Source of the DNA: Undaria pinnatifida
Taxonomy: Eukaryota > Sar > Phaeophyceae > Laminariales > Alariaceae
Assembly: GCA_012845835.1 (NCBI GenBank)
Contig: JABAKD010000007.1
Location: 1,347,992-1,411,991 of the forward strand
DNA: 64,000 nucleotides
Direction of reading: 5' to 3'
The notes below the pieces were generated by a model. That model was given only the letters and a program-made list of their open reading frames with translations, had not been told where the DNA came from and did no database searches. This document shows, one piece after another, positions 53,057-63,962 of the stretch; within the stretch, counting starts at the first letter, position 1; every line of letters begins with the position of its first letter. The translations under genes and the position numbers were made by a program.

Positions 53057-53384
53057 TCTTCACACATCTACTTTCCAGCTTCTGGACAAGCCGTGGTCAC
53101 AGGTGTCGTCCCTTCTTTCCCCCGGCTCTTGCCTTCAATTTTAATTGCGCATAGGGCTCAGCCATCCCACACGCATAGAGCTCAGCCGTCCCACTGCTCG
53201 TCGATTTTTTATCGAGTGTTGCTAAAACTCACGCTCTCGCGCTTTCTGCAAGTCAATTGGTGCGCAAGAAAAAGTCCCCACGAATGTATACGAGATTGCA
53301 CTCGGGGGAATTCGAACTCACGAAACTGACATATATCAGGCTCGAGGATAACCTGATACGCCACCGGGGCGACCGGCTACACCT
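53057..53384 (-). mobile_element. SINE1 copy, minus strand
   Basis: The reverse complement starts CCGGTCGCCCCGGTGGCGTA, with box A TGGCGTATCAGG and box B GAGTTCGAATTCC, then the full body and an A tail. It has a small internal duplication (CATAG(A/G)GCTCAGCC(A/G)TCCCAC) at 53150-53195. Confidence 0.9.
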
Positions 53385-53401
53385 TTCTTCTTTTTTCTTT
53401 G

Positions 53402-53699
53402 CACACTTCTACTTTCCAGCTTTTGGAAAAGCTGTGGTCACAGGTGTCGTCCCTTCTTCCCCCCGGTTCTTGCCTTCAACTTCTATCGTAAATACGTAGG
53501 GTCGAGCAATCCCACAGTCACTGCTCGTCGCTTTCTCATCGATTGTTGCTAACTCACACTCTCGCGCTTTCCGCAAGTCAATTTGTGCGCAAGAAAAAAG
53601 TCCGGACGAATTTATACGAGTATGCACCCGGAGGGATTCGAACTCACGGAACTGACATATACCAGGCTCGAGGAAAACCTGATACGCCACGAGAGGGGT
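53402..53699 (-). mobile_element. SINE1 copy, minus strand, next to previous
   Basis: Same orientation and head-to-tail with 53057-53384. Box A region GGCGTATCAGGTTTTCC, box B GAGTTCGAATCCC and an A-rich tail (AAAGAAAAAAGAAGAAAGG). Confidence 0.9.
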
Positions 53700-55205
53700 A
53701 CTTACCTGCTACCCGCTACTTTAGTGACTTTTTTATTTTTACAACTGGATTTTGGCACAGGGCACAGGGGGCAACTACGTCTTGCTTTCGCATCGGCCAA
53801 TCACAGCGCGCGAGTTTTTTATTCTATGAAAATAATGATTCCATGATTATAAAATCTTCAACTTTTGTACCTGCTAGGAGCGATGTCCGGACTCGCGCCA
53901 GGACCTGCAGCAGTACACACGACTTGTAGTCTCGAATCGCCAGGACTAGGAGCAGCTACGCCCCGGCACGTACAGGTGAGGGCTAGCACATACTAGGTAG
54001 AGTGGTGGGGCTAGTGGAAACTTGCGCGAGGAAGTTGCCGCCTTCTGAGCGTGTGCGCAGCATATCTTCGAGGTTCCTAGAGCGCTTCTCCTGTGGCTCG
54101 TCATGCTGCTGTATGTTATGTGTGTCCGTTGAGTTGAGTCCATGCTATATGGAGATCGTCAGTTCTCGAGTACAAGCTGGCGTGCGATGTTCTTGCGAGC
54201 TGGCCTAGTACACTGCGACCCTCTATGCCCGCTGCTACTGCAGTAGCTTGTTTGCTCCCTGCGTGTACAGCTTTTGTCAGAGAATTTATATTTCTTTTCT
54301 CGCGTTTTCTTATGTCTCCTTTTTCTTCGTTCGCTAATGCTTGCACGTGGTCCTCTCGACGGGCGTTCGCTTGCCTTGGCTAGCCTTGCCCTGCGTCGCC
54401 TTGCCGTACCTGGCCTTTCCTTGCACTGCATTTCGTTGCACAGTCGTGCCTGGCCTTGCATTGCCTTGCATTGCCTTCGTTTTTCTTGTTCGAGCTCTGA
54501 CTTTGTGCACACCTAGTGCACACCCACATGAGAGGGATAGTAGTAGTGTTGCTGCTGAGCCACTTCGTGTTGTGCCTTCTCGCATGGCCTTTCCGGACCT
54601 GTCCTCGCCCCATTAATATCTTGATTTTAGTAGCACAAAAAATGAAAATTACCACAATTTCGCCGCTTCATCTGTTTGAGGCGAAATGTGATAGCATTTT
54701 AGTACAAGTACTGTATGGGGATGAAGTGCCTCCGTTGTGGTTCCAGTATTATGAGACCGGCTCGTACGGGGAGAAAGTCGATAACAAGCAACGAAGCAGC
54801 ACGCGCTGCCGGGGTATTATAGGGGTTGCATCTGAACGGCGATGCAAAGAGCTGTGCGACACACGCGCGCAACATGATGTAGCTTGTTGCATTGCAGCAG
54901 TTGCACGCCCTTCCCTGAGAAGGTTAGGAAATGCAAGCAGCAGTACCGCCGCACTGGCCGCTTTTAATGTTCTTTTTGATACACCCGGTCGTCTCGTTCT
55001 AGAGATATCTAAAACTCGGATATGTCGCGATATCTGATATTGGTTGTTTCGAGCCGAATTATGTGCGTCCAGAGTTTTAGACGAACCCGGACTGTTGGGA
55101 TATTTTCGCCATACGTGGTCCGCACATACCAAAATATCGCGCAGGCGGGAATTTCAACCTTCGCCACATTTTGTGTTTTTTTTTTTGGAGGAAAGATAAC
55201 GTCGT
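53700..55205. other. Unresolved 1.5 kb with a TTGCC-rich block
   Basis: 54370-54480 is a degenerate (CCTTG)n block. 54990-55090 has diverged pieces of the 57.6-kb repeat (GATATCTAAAACTCGG). Frames such as 54516-55037 show no domain. Confidence 0.35.
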
Positions 55206-55212
55206 GCTTGTA

Positions 55213-55912
55213 ATGTGTGTGTGTGTGTTCTTCACATTAAACCGTTCTTCTACTCGTCGACATCCAGCACACCCAGTGTCCGTACTGATTCTTCACCCTA
55301 GAAAGATCAGCTCTGTGGTCACAAGCCACGACACAAGAGATAATGCATCGTAATGCATTCGACAACGCAATGTCATGCCCTAGTACTGGGTACGACAGGC
55401 ACAACATACATACGTCAGCAACAGAAATACATTGGAAGAGAGAAATACGAAATAAACAAAAACAAAAACAAAAACAAAAACAAAAACAAAAAACAAAAAA
55501 CAAAATAAGAAAACAAGTAAAAACAAAGATAAAATAAAACAAAAAATGAAACAAACAAAATGAAGGGGAAATCGAAGAAACAACCCAACCGCAAAGGAGA
55601 GCCAAAGCTCGGAAAAGAAACATAATAAAATGAAATAAAATAAAGTAAAGTAAAACCAAAATAAGATAATCCGAACACGAGCCAAAAACCTGGACACGCA
55701 AGGAGGGAACAAAGGGGAAAAAAATACCCCAGAGAAAGACGAAAAGTGCTATGTACCTACTAGTCGGCCTGGTACCTTGCTACCCTGTCTGCCATCTCCT
55801 TCCTGCCTTCGTCCACCGCGGTCTCCCTTCTATTCCTCCTGTTGCCCCCCCTGCCCCCATTCCCTTGGACGGCTTTCCTTCTACTCCTCCTGTTTCCCCC
55901 CCTCCCCCCTTT
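55213..55912 (-). mobile_element. 5'-truncated LINE copy 2 with (CA)n tail
   Basis: On the minus strand it starts within the Gly/Arg-rich end of the LINE ORF (55912-55757) and passes the stop at the shared GGTAGCAAGGTACCAGGCC. The long T-rich 3' UTR includes a GTTTTT array and GGCATGACATTGCGTTGTCG. It ends TTTAATGTGAAGAACACAC plus a CA tail. Full-length 3' UTR reference for the copies at 13.0 and 26.2-26.9 kb. Confidence 0.88.
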
Positions 55913-57385
55913 GTGTTCTTCTCATTAAACCAAAATACCTTGTAAAAGAGAGAAACAACGAAAGAAACCAAGACAAAATAAATAAATAAATAAATAAAAA
56001 GGGGAGCCAAAGCACGGGAGATAGAAACATACCCCGAGCATGAGCCAAAATGGACATGCAAGGGGGAAAGAAAGGGAAAAAATACCCCGGAAAAAAGAAA
56101 CAAGTAGAAGAAGGAAGACTGGGAGGGCCAAATAAAACAGGCTCGTCACCTACCCACCATGCAAGACTCCCTTCATAAGGATAAGAAGGGGAAAGAAAAA
56201 AAATAAAATAAAATGAAATAAATAAATTCACGGAAAAATCAAAGTACCAAGACATCACATTCCGAGCAGCCGCAGCAGTTGGCGGTACGAGTGGCATAGA
56301 TAGAAAGGTTCCACCTACTAGTCGGCCTGGTACCTTGCTACCCTGTCTGCGGTCTCCTTCCTACTTTCATCTACCGCGGTTTCCCTTGTACTCCTCCTGT
56401 CCCCCCCCCTGCCCCCATACCCTTGGGCGGTGTTCCTTCTACCCCTCCTGCTGCCCCTCCTCCCCCCGTTCCCTTCGACACCACCCACGGCGGATGCGCG
56501 GCGCTGTCTACTCAGCTTTGCCTCATCCTCGTGCCACCTGCCCATGAACCGTTCAGCTGCTTCGAGGACCCCCCGGTACCACTTGCCCACCTTTTTTGCT
56601 GCAGTGGGCCACAGCGCGGTCCCAACTCCAAAAACTAAGGGGGAGTGTTCCGTTGATCCCTCGTTGGCTTTGAACACCCTAAGGTCCTCAGCTATGGCTC
56701 TAGGCCAAGTCTTAAGTTGTCCGCCTGGTTTCGGGTTCTCCCCACCAGCGATCGTCCCGAACATCAACCGACGGGGCAGTCGCCCCTTGTGTTGTCGCAC
56801 CAGGGCCCCGGCAAAGAAGAGCCGCCGTTTACGGATGGTCGTTTCGATGCTCTCGCATCGTGTCATCCTGAGGGCCTTCGCGTACGAGAGGGTGGTGTGG
56901 TCGGTGCGTAATCGGCGCTGGAAGCCAATGACTCGCAAAAGGACTTCGTGGTGGGCTGATCGGAGCTTGGCGAAGTGGTCCGCATTGAGGGTCCACGTCA
57001 CACACCCGTACAGCAGGGTCTCAATGACCTCGGCCTTCAGCATGCGGACTTTCAGACTAAGCGGGGCGGTCGTCCTGTCATACAATTCCGGGCCAAACCG
57101 TTTGAGGCATGCCCGCATGAGACGGATCCGTCGTTCGATTTCGAGCGAGAGGTCAGCGCTTTCGTGGATAATGCCGCCTAGGTATAAAAACTGGGTCGTC
57201 TGTTTATACCTCTGGCCTGATGCTTCGATCGCGAGCGGTGGGGCGAGGGATGTCTGGTCCGGTGTTCGTAGCAGCATCGTCTCTGTCTTCTTTTCCGATA
57301 CCGTGAGGCCTGCTGCTTCGAAGACAGTCACGATGACTGTCATCATTTTAGCAAGGCCTTCCGCCGACTTCGAAACGTAATACGT
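55913..57385 (-). mobile_element. 5'-truncated LINE copy 1
   Basis: Carries the C-terminal RT coding region plus a 3' UTR variant ending TTTAATGAGAAGAACACA at 55913, directly against copy 2. Both copies share the ORF end and 3' terminus but differ in the middle of the UTR. Confidence 0.85.
56318..57385 (-). pseudogene. Non-LTR retrotransposon reverse transcriptase, C-terminal part
   Basis: An open minus frame of about 355 codons ends at the stop at 56318. It reads SKSAEGLAKMMTVIVTVF, LTVSEKKTETMLLR, TTQFLYLGGIIHESADLSLE and IERRIRLMRACLKRFGPELY. These are the palm end, 'FxYLG' motif and thumb of an endonuclease/RT-type LINE protein. VIETLLYGCVTWTL, the LRSAHHEVLLRVIGFQRR segment and a Gly/Arg-rich tail follow. 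The catalytic YADD, expected just before SKSAEG, is absent because the copy is truncated at about 57385. Enzymatically dead but otherwise uninterrupted, so a young insertion. Confidence 0.9.
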
Positions 57386-57594
57386 ATAATAGTCTATGCC
57401 CGTGATATTAATATTTAATACCTGGTATTAATAGTATGAAACCGGAACACTGGCCGGGGTGGATTTTGTATTCAACAAAGGGCGCGCTCCACACTCAATT
57501 TCTAAATATAGTATTAAATCACTCCCGGTTTTCTTTGTTCTCCGTAAAACTCAAGCTGGGGGTGGAGTGTTGTTTCTGGTTTTTGTGGTCTTTC

Positions 57595-58050
57595 TTTCAC
57601 GCGTGCGGAGCTCTTCATCCTGTACTTCGAACTACCTGTTACTCGTACTAGGAGACTCATCTACACTCCGCGTTCGCTGATATTTAGGAATTTGGCGCTT
57701 TATTCTATAGCGCGATATTTGTGTGGGCACTTTGTGTTGTCTAAAACTGCTGTAAACTAAGGCAACAACCTAATTTTTTCGGCTTCAGGCTTTTGCGCTG
57801 GTTTTTAGAGCTGGACACCGAAGCGTGCGGGGCTCTTTATCCTGTACTTCGAACTACCTGTTACTCGTACTGAGAGACTCATCTAAACTCCGCGTACGCT
57901 GATATTTAGGAATTTGGCCCTTTATTCTATACAATAGCGATATTTGTGTGGGCACTTTGTGCTGTCTAAAACTGTAAAATATGGCAACAACCGAATTTTT
58001 TTCCGCTTCAGGCTTTTGCGCTGGTTTTGAGAGCTGGACACCAAAGTTTG
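57595..58050 (+). repeat. Tandem duplication of about 225 bp
   Basis: GCGTGCGGAGCTCTTCATCC to TTTGCGCTGGTTTT at 57600-57810 is repeated at 57828-58040 (CTCCGCGTACGCTGATATTT, TGTGTGGGCACTTTGTG). Another copy lies at 46.67-46.80 kb. Confidence 0.9.
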
Positions 58051-58070
58051 GCATTGTTGTGCGTCTTGAG

Positions 58071-60184
58071 TAGAGATGGGCACCGGACAATATAATCGGA
58101 GAAGAACCGAAAACCGGATATGAGGCGTTATTCTAAAAAAATAATCGCTTTAACCGGTTTTGGTCAGCCGGTTTTAACCGGTTAACCCAGAACCGGTTAA
58201 ACGATTTTTGTAATGGTAAAGCATCCATAACATTGAAAACCTGGTTGGTTTTTCATCAAGTGGCAAGTGGTACCTTGTATTAATTGTGTTCTCTCAAGTG
58301 CGTGTTTGGTTCCGTTCGCTATTGGGTCTTTTCAAGATGGATTGTCTCGTGTTTTGATTATTTTGCTCAAAATGATCCTTGTTATGGTAAAGCACGACGT
58401 CAAGCTGAATCATAACCGCCACAACCAGATACTCGCACACCCCATGCTCCCGAAGCTCCTCAAATCACCATCACGGCTACCATCGTGCGACAAGTACAAG
58501 CAACAGTAGTCGCCCTGCTTGTAAGTCCACAGGACACCACTTAAAACCTCCGCTAGAATCTCAACTATCAATGCTGGAGCGCCTTGAGTCGCCGCAGAAA
58601 GTGGACCTCAAAGTGACCTCCCTGCCGACATGGCGTACAGTATGTATAGCCTTCATCAAACGCTTATTTGAAATTTGGGCAAGTCAACGAGGGCTATTAG
58701 GCAAAGGGTGGAAACATGTCTTCTCAGCTGTGCCCACTATATGGGCAGACGGGGTACCCCCTCTTTGGAACGGAAATACCAAGGTGTCCCAATTTGGGTT
58801 CCTTGGAAAGCTGCGGTTACGCCGACGTTGTTCAAGGTGGCGAAGCTCGCTGCTCTTTGGTTGACTTGACTTTACGCAATTGTAGAAGACGATGACGACG
58901 ACAACGAGATTTTTTAGCAATGCGAGGTGAGTTGACCTTGGCCAGATTTCGGTAATGGACATTATTTTTTTATCTTGTGCCCCGTGGAACCTTCCAGTTG
59001 GAACCTACGACACACGCTACGTACGGTAAGGTGGCGTAACCATCACCATTGTTTTGCCCTGCACCGGGGAGAGAACGGCAAATACCCGTGAACACAGACA
59101 GCTTGTGTCCAGAAAAAAACCGTTGAGCGTGAAATAACCTCCGCCAGTTGAGCTGGAAAGGAAACGGGACAAAACAAAATAAAACACAGACTGCATTGTA
59201 CAACACTCTCCGTACAGTAAAGACTGCAATAGTAACTCCAAGTTTCCAACAAGATCATGTAAACCGCTGGAGGCCATCCAAAAGCACACTCTAAACACCT
59301 TCGCCCTTGCCAACAACAACGTGATCCATGTCTTCCTGCGATTAAGTGAACAGCATTGACATAAATTCACTACAGCTGTGCAGAGGCTACTCCTCCTGCA
59401 GCCAGTTCTTCCAGCCCATGGTGTGAACGGCCAAACAGCGACCTCACGGTGTACATGTGTTTAGACTAGAGCTGTGATTCGTCACGACTTACGTCGCCAA
59501 CTACTTATTAGTCGGACTAGTAATTGGTCGTTTACCGAAGGTGCCCCGACTTATTTATTTTCCATACATGGAGGGATTGCATAATGTGGCACGCATTTTT
59601 TCCTTCTTGACCGCCCCCCCCCCCCCCCCCCGGCCGGGGAGGGCTAATTGGCTCGCTTGGCTCGCCTGGATTAAGTCGGCATGTCGGCGGGCCATCAGCT
59701 GGGTTCGCCAGCCGACTTGCCGACTATAGCCAGTTAGTCGGCTAACGGCACCTACCGATTAGTTATCAGCGGTGAAATCCTTCCGACTCACAGCTCTAGT
59801 TATAGCCCTAGTGGAGTGTGTGGGGGGTGATCAAACGTCGATTATCCCGCACAATCCACTTTTCAGGTTGAACTCATGTCCTAAACTATTTAATAGGCGC
59901 AATCGACATTGGATCTACCAACCTTCACGCTGTTACGTTTATGTAATACCATTACCACCATTACACACTACTCGCTGCTGCAGGCACGTTTTTGTGCAGA
60001 ATAATTCAACCGTTTTTCCGGCAACGGGTTAAATTAAATCCGGTGGTTTTAGCCGGTGTAACCGGTTAACTGGACAAAAAAAACTGCCAATTCTTGTTTC
60101 GAAAAACCAAGTAATTACCCATGCCTGCTGGGTTTCCAAAAACCGCGGTTAACCGGTTTTTTTTTCACCCCGTGCCCATCTCTA
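58071..60184. mobile_element. Non-autonomous hAT transposon, 2114 bp
   Basis: Terminal inverted repeat TAGAGATGGGCAC (13 bp perfect) at both ends, fitting the hAT YARNG start. An 8-bp target duplication GTCTTGAG/GTCATGAG has one mismatch (58063-58070 and 60185-60192). Subterminal AACCGGTT palindromes cluster in both ends (58150-58205; 60045-60160). The interior has no recognisable hAT transposase; a frame at 58571-58864 is non-repetitive but unidentified. Probably moved by a transposase supplied elsewhere. Confidence 0.9.
59467..59798. mobile_element. Candidate nested hAT-type MITE, 332 bp
   Basis: Ends TAGAGCTGTGA and, reversed, TAGAGCTGTGA (11 bp identical). Internal AGTCGG/CCGACT words act as subterminal repeats. 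A C run lies at about 59615-59630. The flanks GTTTAGAC and GTTATAGC are only a weak 8-bp duplication. It sits inside the 2.1-kb hAT element. Confidence 0.65.
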
Positions 60185-60219
60185 GTCATGAGGCCAATAC
60201 TCCATGATGTACGTTTTTT

Positions 60220-60830
60220 GTTTTTTTTTCGGTACCCGGATACATTTTGGACCAAGGGTATGTTATTCAAAGGTAAGGTACGCACTTAGTTCTACCCGGG
60301 TAAAATACCCTGGTACGTACTCGTACCCGACGCTTAGGTACCTTGGGAACGGGCCTTGATACCTTACCTAAGCGTTTGGTACGTTAGGTACGTTGGGTAC
60401 GGACCACGATACCTTACCCAAGTTTTAGGTACGATAGGTACAGCGCTCGAATACATACCCGGGTACAGGTATATCCGTCGACGAAATACCCGCGTTTAGG
60501 TACGAGCCTGGGGACGACCTCAACACCTTACCCAAGTTTTAGGTACGTCAGGTACGAACCCCGGTACCTTACGTAAGTGTTACGTCGGGTACGGACCTCG
60601 ATACCTTGCCCAAGTTTTACGTATGATAGGTACGTCGCCCCAATACTTACCTGGGTATAGGTATTCCCGTCGACGAAGAACCCGGGTATAGGTACGGGCT
60701 CAAATACCGTGCCCGAAATGTGTCCCTCATGCGAACATTCATAACGTCATTTTTTTTTTTTCATCTTTAGCCCACTTATTATCCTCGCACTACTCTCGCC
60801 CTCCCTTCCAGTAGTAACTCCGATATGATG
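60220..60830 (+). repeat. Degenerate GGTACG/TACCTTACC repeat array
   Basis: Units of about 40-50 bp such as GATACCTTACCCAAGTTTTA, GGTACGATAGGTACG and TACCCGGGTATAGGTAT. The last 195 bp (60634-60830) are duplicated as 60836-61027. Confidence 0.85.
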
Positions 60831-60835
60831 GGTGG

Positions 60836-61027
60836 GTCGCCCCAATACTTACTTGGGTAATGGTATTCCCGTCGACGAAAAACCCGGGTATAGGTACGAG
60901 CTCAAATACCGTACCCGAAATGTGTACCTCATGCGAACATTCATGACGTCATTTTTTTTTCTTTTCTTCTCTATTCCTCTTATCATCCTTGCACTATTCT
61001 CGCCCTCCCTTCCAGTAGTAAGTCCGA
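60836..61027 (+). repeat. Direct duplicate of 60634-60830
   Basis: GTCGCCCCAATACTTAC through a T run to CCCTTCCAGTAGTAA is present in both with few changes. Confidence 0.9.
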
Positions 61028-61087
61028 TCCGGGGTCACATATCGCCCCCCCCCCCCCCCCCTCCCCACTACGATACGTGTCTTCATT

Positions 61088-61303
61088 TTTATCGCGATAA
61101 TAATCAGCATTTTCTTCCCTCGTCGACTCGCGTCGAATTGTACCTACCCACACTGCTAGGCGCTGTTAGCAGTTGATTTTTTTCATTGCATTTTTGCAAA
61201 TAAAGTCAAAAGCGCACCACGACGGGAATCGAACTCATGAACCAACGTTATTAATTGTAGTACTTGAGGGTAACCACTAGACCACCGTGGCGACCGGCCC
61301 TGC
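61088..61303 (-). mobile_element. SINE2 copy with intact tRNA-like head
   Basis: The reverse complement starts CCGGTCGCCACGGTGGTCTA, box A TGGTCTAGTGG, box B GAGTTCGATTCCC about 40 bp on. Then GCTAACAGCGCCTAGCAG, GTGGGTAGGTACAATTCG and ATCGCGATAAAAATGAAG. The first 20 bp resemble the SINE1 head, so both families may derive from related tRNAs. Confidence 0.85.
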
Positions 61304-61845
61304 GAGACCAAAATAATAAACAAATTCACAATTCAAAATAGGCATGCGGTCTCCCCGCCACACACCCAATACACCAGCCTCCTGGGACACACCCACGGCA
61401 CCTGTCGCCCAGACGTGCCCACCCCAGGGGTGGATTAGCAGCGAGGACAATGACAACAGTCGCCCTGATCACTCCCAAGCTTAACACAGGATAAAATGGG
61501 GACGCGCAGGACGTGGACGATATGCCGGCGGAGACCACAACAACAGCCGTTACGACTTTGCCGTGCCGAAGCGTTGTCGACGAGAAGGGGCTCTTGATCG
61601 TCTTCTGCGAATTTATGTTACTCCATGATGGTTCTGGAATGTAGGTTGTCAACCAGCTTGAAACGTGCCGGCCATGATGTTTCGTTGAAGAAAAAATGTC
61701 TCGTTCTCTGGATGGGCTTCATATCAAACACACTTCGAGTAGCAGGGTCTACTGGCAGGCCCAGTCGTAGATAGCTGCTGGCAGTAGATGACTACTGCCA
61801 GCACATACTGTTGTAGGGCCGAACCCCACCAGTTTTACGTTTTTG
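61304..61845. other. Unresolved stretch
   Basis: A palindrome CCACCCCAGGGGTGG lies near 61420-61436. No gene seen. Confidence 0.35.
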
Positions 61846-61849
61846 TTTG

Positions 61850-62220
61850 GGTTGTACCCGGGTACTTACGCTGGTACGTGCCCGTACCAGCACTTAAGTA
61901 CGGACTCCGATACCTTATCTAAGTGTTAGATACGTTGGGTACGAACCTCGATACCTTACCTAAGTTTTTGGTACGATAGGTGCGCCACTCCAACACTTTC
62001 CCGGGTATAGGTATACCCGTTGATGAAATACCCGGGTTGAGGTTCGAGTCTTGGGGCGACGTCAGTACCTTACCTAAGTTTTGGGTACGTTAGATACGGA
62101 TCCTGATACCTTACCGAAGTGTTATGTACGTTAGATTCCGCTGTCAAATACCTTACCAAAATTGAAGGTACGTTAGGTACGACCTCAAAAACTCACCCGG
62201 GTATAGGTATACCTCACCTA
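61850..62220 (+). repeat. Second GGTACG/TACCTTACC array
   Basis: Same motifs as 60.2-60.7 kb (ATACCTTACCTAAGTTTT, GGTACGATAGGTGCG, ACCCGGGTATAGGTATAC), direct orientation. Confidence 0.85.
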
Positions 62221-62990
62221 ACATAAGCTTGCATTTTGCCGTTTTTTTTCTGGATTTTTCGGCGACTTACGGCCCTCCCTGACAAACACCATACAGAACC
62301 AGGTATACATTTTCTTAAAAGCCCACCAAGAATTCGGTCTTTATTTTTTTGAAGCATAACACACGCCAAATTTTGCTGTTCAGCTCTCAAAAACCAAGGT
62401 GCAAAAATGATTCCCGTGAAAAGGTAAGATTTCCCTGCACATTTCCGAAGAGCCCCAGGTTTTTCAAGTGTTTTGGCAGGCGTTTGTTATGGCAGCCCCT
62501 CGCGGCTCGCAGAACGAGACAAATGTCGCGGGTGTCGTCCTCTTGTTGATGCAATCATATCACAGGTTTAATGTCGGATGAATCGACGTATTGCCGGAGT
62601 TGTAGCTTAAGTTGCCGGAGGTATGGCTCAAGTTCAAAATCATTTAGGTATATTATACTTCGAAGTAGTAGACATCTCAAATCCCTAATCAACAACGCCT
62701 TCCGAAGTATATGGACATTTTTTTTTTTTTACATATCTCGCGAACTTCGGCTCGGACGCCAAATGAGCCTCACCGATGCGCTCCCCTTGTTGATGCCGTC
62801 ACGTGGATGTGCCCAGCGTCGGCCAATTCGGCGTATTCAGTGGTCTATGGGTCGAAGGTAGAAATTTGCTGCTGTCGCTGGAACCAGCTCGTAGAGCAGA
62901 GAGGGATTGATTCTGCGATAGACGTTTGTCCGGTGATGCCGGATTACGGCTGGAATGCTTACCTGGTATGCGAATTACGGCAAATCGAAA
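62221..62990. other. Unresolved stretch
   Basis: A weak internal repeat (CTTGTTGATGC at 62543 and 62788). A T run at 62720. No gene. Confidence 0.3.
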
Positions 62991-63730
62991 CATTCCCGTA
63001 TGCAACGGTGTATACCACACCCCGGGTGATATAATAATGAGCTCTAAAAAGCTCATCACCCGGCGTAGTAAACTCTAGGGGTGTGGTAAACAACGTACCC
63101 CGGTGATAATTGGGCGGTCGTTTTTAATATGATAAAACTTGTATATGACCGAGCGAGATGGTATATTTTAGGGTGTGCGACAAGGGGATGTGGGAAAGCT
63201 GGGGTTCGGGTGGAGTTTTGCTGCTGCCACACTCCCGGGAGGTGGGGCATGCAAAAACTAGAGTCGATCTAAATTGAGGACGGCGTGCAAAATATGTGGT
63301 GCCGGTTGTTGGTCTTGTTCATAGAGGCTGGCCTTTCGGCCGGGTTCCTTGCTGGAACAACGCCACGAAGACACGCTTAGAACACGTCAGCCCCTGCCGA
63401 CCGCGTGACGCCCAACGGGTTATGGACAGGGTTAGGCCTGGGTTCGCGTTTGTCTGTGCCGACATGCAAAATTGAGATTGACTGCTAGCGACCGGCAGGA
63501 AGTTTGTTCCCCGCCCGTCTGCAGTTAGCATATAATGAGAGCCGATATTGTGGGAGTTACACACTGATTTTGAGGCGTTACATCGCAGGGCTGTGGTAAA
63601 CAACGAACCCGAGTGATAAATGGGGTTATTGTCTTGGGATTCGAAATCAGGTATTACCCCGGTGGTATATTATGCTCCAGGGGTGTTATATACAATGTCC
63701 CGGGTGATATATACCGTCGTATGCGGTAGT
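62990..63730 (+). repeat. Repeated 'GTGGTAAACAACG-ACCC-GGTGATA' motif
   Basis: Variants occur near 63005, 63080, 63590, 63650 and 63695, with a palindrome-rich segment GAGCTCTAAAAAGCTC at 63040. No gene recognised between them. Confidence 0.6.
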
Positions 63731-63954
63731 TGCTTACGGGTGATTGCGGCAAAATCCGGGGGTCTTTACGAGTTATCCCCGCTAGGATCGAAGCACACTT
63801 CAAAACATACTATTTACGGTTTATCTATTTATTCACGTTTTTTCGCCATTTATCTGAGTTTAATGGACTATTGTTTAGGTTCGCGCTGTCGCGCCAAGGC
63901 ACTGCCCAGAGTGCGTACTAGTATAATTTGTCGTCTTGTGCGCTAATTGGTTTG
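63731..63954. other. Unresolved stretch
   Basis: No gene or repeat match. Confidence 0.3.
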
Positions 63955-63962
63955 CAGACAGC

